Of a stretch of DNA of 25,161 nt, positions 22,743-25,161 are shown one piece after another. How positions within the stretch are numbered: position 1 is the stretch's first letter; each line of letters starts with the position of its first letter. Origin of the DNA: Pseudomonadota bacterium (GTDB lineage Bacteria; Desulfobacterota; Syntrophobacteria; Syntrophobacterales; Syntrophobacteraceae); assembly GCA_023416335.1 (NCBI GenBank), contig JAEZHY010000005.1:1-25161 (forward strand), given 5' to 3'. The position numbers and the translations under genes were made by a program. Below the pieces are notes generated by a model, which saw only the letters and a list, made by a program, of their open reading frames with translations, was not told the origin of the DNA and made no database searches.

Positions 22743-22771
22743 TTTATAGGGGCTATATGGCGGCTTGTCAA
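22743..22771 (-). promoter_or_regulatory. Sigma-70 promoter of the TetR/exporter operon
   Basis: On the minus strand TTGACA (22766-22771), a 17-base spacer and TATAAA (22743-22748) make a near-consensus promoter. The start point would fall within the palindrome at 22725-22742. Confidence 0.85.
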
Positions 22772-22974
22772 TGCTGATTGGAAAGGGAAATTTTAATTTC
22801 AGAGTGATGTGAATTATCATACACGAATGTCAGGGGGCTGTGGTGCGCGGAAGTTGAATCATCATAATGTATCCATTAAAGAGAAACCGGACAGCGGGAC
22901 CCATATCCACGGTTAACCCCTGGGCCGCTGAGCAGAATCTACACAAAACCAACAACGATCGAGAGGAGGTCGAA

Positions 22975-23087
22975 ATGCTTTTCTGTTTCAACGCAGGGGA
23001 GGTTGTGCGGGTGGCTATCGAAAATAGAGAAAAACGGATTCAATTTTTATGAGCAGGCAGCCAAGGCGGTAAGCGAGCTGCCTTTTG
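22975..23087 (+). pseudogene. Rubrerythrin/ferritin-like gene start, frameshifted and truncated
   Basis: ATG 22975 has a perfect AGGAGG five bases upstream. The frame reads 'MLFCFNAGEVVRVAIENREK', 'RIQFL' and stops at 23050-23052. If one T of the run at 23044-23048 is removed it continues 'RIQFYEQAAKAVSELPFDT', the first helix of a ferritin-like/rubrerythrin protein ('FNA.EV...AI..E..G..FY..AA'). After about 37 residues the gene is cut by the tandem repeat starting near 23082. So two lesions are visible: a one-base shift in a T-run and loss of the rest of the gene. Diiron proteins of this family detoxify peroxide in anaerobes. It is divergent from TetR and may once have shared its control region. 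Confidence 0.65.
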
Positions 23088-23340
23088 ACACGGATGGACA
23101 CGGATAAACACGGATAAAAACAAGATGAGGAAGTCCAAGCCCGCAGGAAGCCCCTGCGGCATTCCCCGCCAAGATTAAAGAATAAGCCGATTCGGAGTTG
23201 CCGCCGCTGCCTTTCGACACGGATGGACACGGATAAAAACAAGATGAGGAGTCCAAGCCCGCAGGAGGAGCCTGCGGTATTCCCCGTCAAAATTAAAGAA
23301 TAGGCCGATTCGGAGTTGCCGCCGCTGCATTTTGACACGG
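23082..23340. repeat. Tandem repeat, about 2.1 units of 118-129 bp, each with a hairpin
   Basis: Units start at about 23082, 23211 and (partial) 23329. Each begins 'gacacggatggacacggat' and contains 'caagatgagg', a hairpin CCGCAGG/CCTGCGG with a 5-base loop (23141-23159 and 23259-23277), then 'attaaagaata' and 'ccgattcggagttgccgccg'. The loop bases differ between units while the stems are identical. The 'acacggat' word is itself iterated. Open frames within it are artefacts. Confidence 0.85.
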
Positions 23341-23855
23341 ATTCGCGGTCCACGATTTCGCTGCCTCATTTGACCGCCACACTGACGGCGGGCGAGCAAA
23401 CTCCCAGTCTTTGGGCCGGTTCCGCCGTCGATGACGGCTTCCTCTCTATTACTCCGGTTGAATTGCTTCGATTAGATTAGGGAGATAGAGGTCATTCGGT
23501 AGGTATCGAATGGAAAAACGTGACCGAACGATCTGCAGCTTCTGGCAGGAATCCCTCCTTTTTTATGGTGGTATCTCAAAAATAAAAGGTTTTTATCAGG
23601 AATGAGATTTGTTTCGTCCCAAGCCAAACATGCCTTCCAAAAAACATCGAATTAACGGCAATATACGAGTTCCGGTTCATGGCATGCATCTTGTACTCAT
23701 TCCGATGACTTCCGATGTTCAGTATTTTTGACCGATAACCCAGAAAGCGGAGGCAATAGAAAGACTGCCCTTAAGATACCCAACCCTGAACTACCCGTGG
23801 AATTCTCGTTAGCTGGAGCGAACTCAGAGATAGTTACGTACAGGGGGCAAGGTCT
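23341..23855. other. Intergenic leader of the transporter gene
   Basis: No gene was seen. The stretch contains a possible sigma-54 promoter at 23680-23695 and an AT-rich segment (about 23565-23600). No riboswitch was recognised. Confidence 0.4.
23680..23695 (+). promoter_or_regulatory. Possible sigma-54 promoter of the DASS transporter
   Basis: TGGCATG-CATC-TTGTA matches the -24/-12 consensus (TGGCAYR-N4-TTGCW) except for T instead of C in the -12 box. It would start transcription about 150 bases before the transporter ATG. Confidence 0.35.
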
Positions 23856-25161
23856 ATGAAGAAGCATTTCAGATGGGCTGTACCAGTAATTGCAGGCGTG
23901 GTTGTGGCTTTAATTCCCGTTCCGAGCGGGCTGGAACCGATGGCGTGGTACTATTTTGCCATATTCCTTGCAACCATCCTGGCCCTTGTCTTCGAGCCTC
24001 TTCCCGCCGCTGTCTGCGGACTATTGGGTGTCTCACTGGTGGCGGCTCTCACGCTGGTGCCCCCGAATCCTCCCGCAACTCCCGCTCCCAAGCCGGCAGT
24101 CGTGGCAAGTAACACGGCAGGCGGCAATGGAGGGCAGGCAGCGGTAAAATCGCCGCAGGCAACAGTTACTGCCGTTAAAGATGAATCATCGTCAAAGCCC
24201 GCCGAAAAGAAACCGGTCAAACACACCGCTGCGGACCAGATCAAATGGGCGCTTACCGGATTTTCCGACAGCACGGTCTGGCTCATCTTCGTTGCTTTCA
24301 TTCTGGGGCTTGGATATGAAAAGACAGGCCTCGGGAAGCGCATTGCCCTTTTGTTGATGAAAAAACTCGGACGAAGCACGCTCGGACTCGGATATGCGGT
24401 CGCCCTCTCAGACCTCGCCCTGGCGCCCTTCCTGCCGTCCAATACGGCCAGGAGCGGCGGCACGATATACCCGATCATCAAGAATATTCCGGTTCTTTAC
24501 GGTTCGACGCCCGAAAACGAACCGCGAAAGCTCGGTTCATACCTGATGTGGGTTGCCCTGGCATCCACATGCGTCACAAGCGGTGCTTTCCTCACGTCCT
24601 TTGCACCGAATGTCCTGGCCATGTCATTGACCCAGAAAATCGCCAATATAAACCTCTCCTGGACAGAGTGGTTCATCTACATGCTGCCGGTATCGGCGGT
24701 TCTTTTTATCGTCACGCCTTACCTGGTCTACAAAATCTATCCTCCTGCGCTGAAGAGGAGCGAGGAAGCCCCCGCCTGGGCAGGAAGAGAACTCGAAGCT
24801 TTGGGACCGATCACCCGCAAGGAAATAATTCTGGGCGCCCTTGCGCTGGGGTCGCTCATTCTCTGGATTTTCGGCGGAAGCTGGATGAATGCCACAATGG
24901 TTGCGCTTGCGGCGATGGGTGCGATGGTCGTGACGAAAATCGTGTCCTGGGACGATATCCTGGGCAATAAGCCCGCCTGGAATATTCTCTTCTGGTACGG
25001 GACCCTGATGGCGATAGCCGACGGACTCAACCGGGTCGGTTTCCTGAAGTGGTTCTGCCAGAACCTTGCAGATTCCCTGACCGGCATCAGCGTAATCACG
25101 ATCATAATTGTCCTGGTGGCGGTATTCTGGTATGCCAGCTTCTTCTTCGCCAGTGTAACCG
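23856..25161 (+). CDS. DASS-family (CitT/SLC13-type) anion transporter, 3' end outside window
   Basis: The gene is open to the end of the window (435 codons seen). It encodes a divalent anion:sodium symporter or antiporter family membrane protein, which carries dicarboxylates, citrate or sulfate-like anions across the inner membrane. Family features seen are 'GFSDSTVWLIFVAFILGLGY', 'LPSNTARSGGTIYPIIKNIP' (the SNTA motif that binds anion and cation), 'TSFAPNVLAMSLTQKI', and the later 'WNILFWYGTLMAIADGLNRV' helix hairpin. Between the early membrane helices and 'GFSDST' lies an atypical ~57-residue Pro/Ala/Lys/Ser-rich stretch (residues 69-125). ATG 23856 has 'aggggg' eight bases upstream. No neighbour within the window indicates the substrate. 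Confidence 0.93.
   Translation, partial: MKKHFRWAVPVIAGVVVALIPVPSGLEPMAWYYFAIFLATILALVFEPLPAAVCGLLGVSLVAALTLVPPNPPATPAPKPAVVASNTAGGNGGQAAVKSPQATVTAVKDESSSKPAEKKPVKHTAADQIKWALTGFSDSTVWLIFVAFILGLGYEKTGLGKRIALLLMKKLGRSTLGLGYAVALSDLALAPFLPSNTARSGGTIYPIIKNIPVLYGSTPENEPRKLGSYLMWVALASTCVTSGAFLTSFAPNVLAMSLTQKIANINLSWTEWFIYMLPVSAVLFIVTPYLVYKIYPPALKRSEEAPAWAGRELEALGPITRKEIILGALALGSLILWIFGGSWMNATMVALAAMGAMVVTKIVSWDDILGNKPAWNILFWYGTLMAIADGLNRVGFLKWFCQNLADSLTGISVITIIIVLVAVFWYASFFFASVT

Noticed and set aside
22712..22771. N-terminal extension of the TetR gene
   Set aside because: It would translate through the promoter and operator. ATG 22711 has a ribosome site and gives a normal TetR start.
23015..23399. 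Minus-strand frames with 'FIRVYPCPSVS'-type repeats
   Set aside because: These are translations of the 'acacggat' tandem repeat, a known source of false protein predictions.
1..25161. CRISPR array or intact insertion sequence
   Set aside because: No regularly spaced short repeats, no transposase-like protein and no terminal inverted repeats with target duplications were seen.

Overview
The window looks like a chromosomal accessory region of a deltaproteobacterium (Desulfobacterota), perhaps a Syntrophobacter-like sulfate reducer or syntroph. That placement is an inference. It rests on a GEMM-I cyclic-di-GMP riboswitch of the type common in deltaproteobacteria, a DevBCA/MacB-like exporter with a DUF6448 protein, a DASS dicarboxylate carrier, a DUF1622 protein, and long repeat-rich intergenic spaces between moderately GC-rich genes. 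No rRNA, tRNA, intact insertion sequence or CRISPR array was found.

Layout. 1-882: broken 3' end of a choloylglycine-hydrolase-family gene whose tail and terminator belong to a dispersed repeat (repeat A; other copies at 10.8 and 12.3 kb). 1.7-5.4 kb: AT-richer, defence-like block with a 499-aa protein of unknown function (its C-terminal domain has its own ribosome binding site and ATG), a small acidic protein, and a 518-aa protein with two HEPN-type Rx4H motifs. 5.7-7.6 kb: small minus-strand genes of unknown role, an orphan coding fragment and an ankyrin lipoprotein. 8.3-10.6 kb: a UGT-like glycosyltransferase, a possible micro-protein and a DUF1622 membrane protein. 11.4-11.8 kb: a frameshifted secreted-protein gene.

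12.6-17.2 kb (minus strand) is the most interesting unit: two paralogous secreted proteins of unknown family flank a secreted zinc-dependent phospholipase C. The operon ends in a good terminator and starts behind a c-di-GMP-I riboswitch whose 3' strand is shared with an intrinsic terminator. I infer that c-di-GMP controls secretion of this phospholipase system by transcription attenuation. Direct copies of a second dispersed repeat (repeat B) lie on both sides of this operon, and two others lie on both sides of the HEPN gene.

18.2-22.8 kb (minus strand): a TetR regulator with a near-consensus promoter and overlapping palindromic operator, then a DUF6448 protein with a His-rich tail, a periplasmic adaptor, an FtsX/DevC-type permease and its ATPase, very likely one operon. 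22.9-23.3 kb: a ferritin/rubrerythrin-like gene start, frameshifted and cut off by a tandem repeat. 23.9 kb to the end: a DASS-family anion transporter with an unusual Pro/Ala/Lys-rich insert, running off the window.
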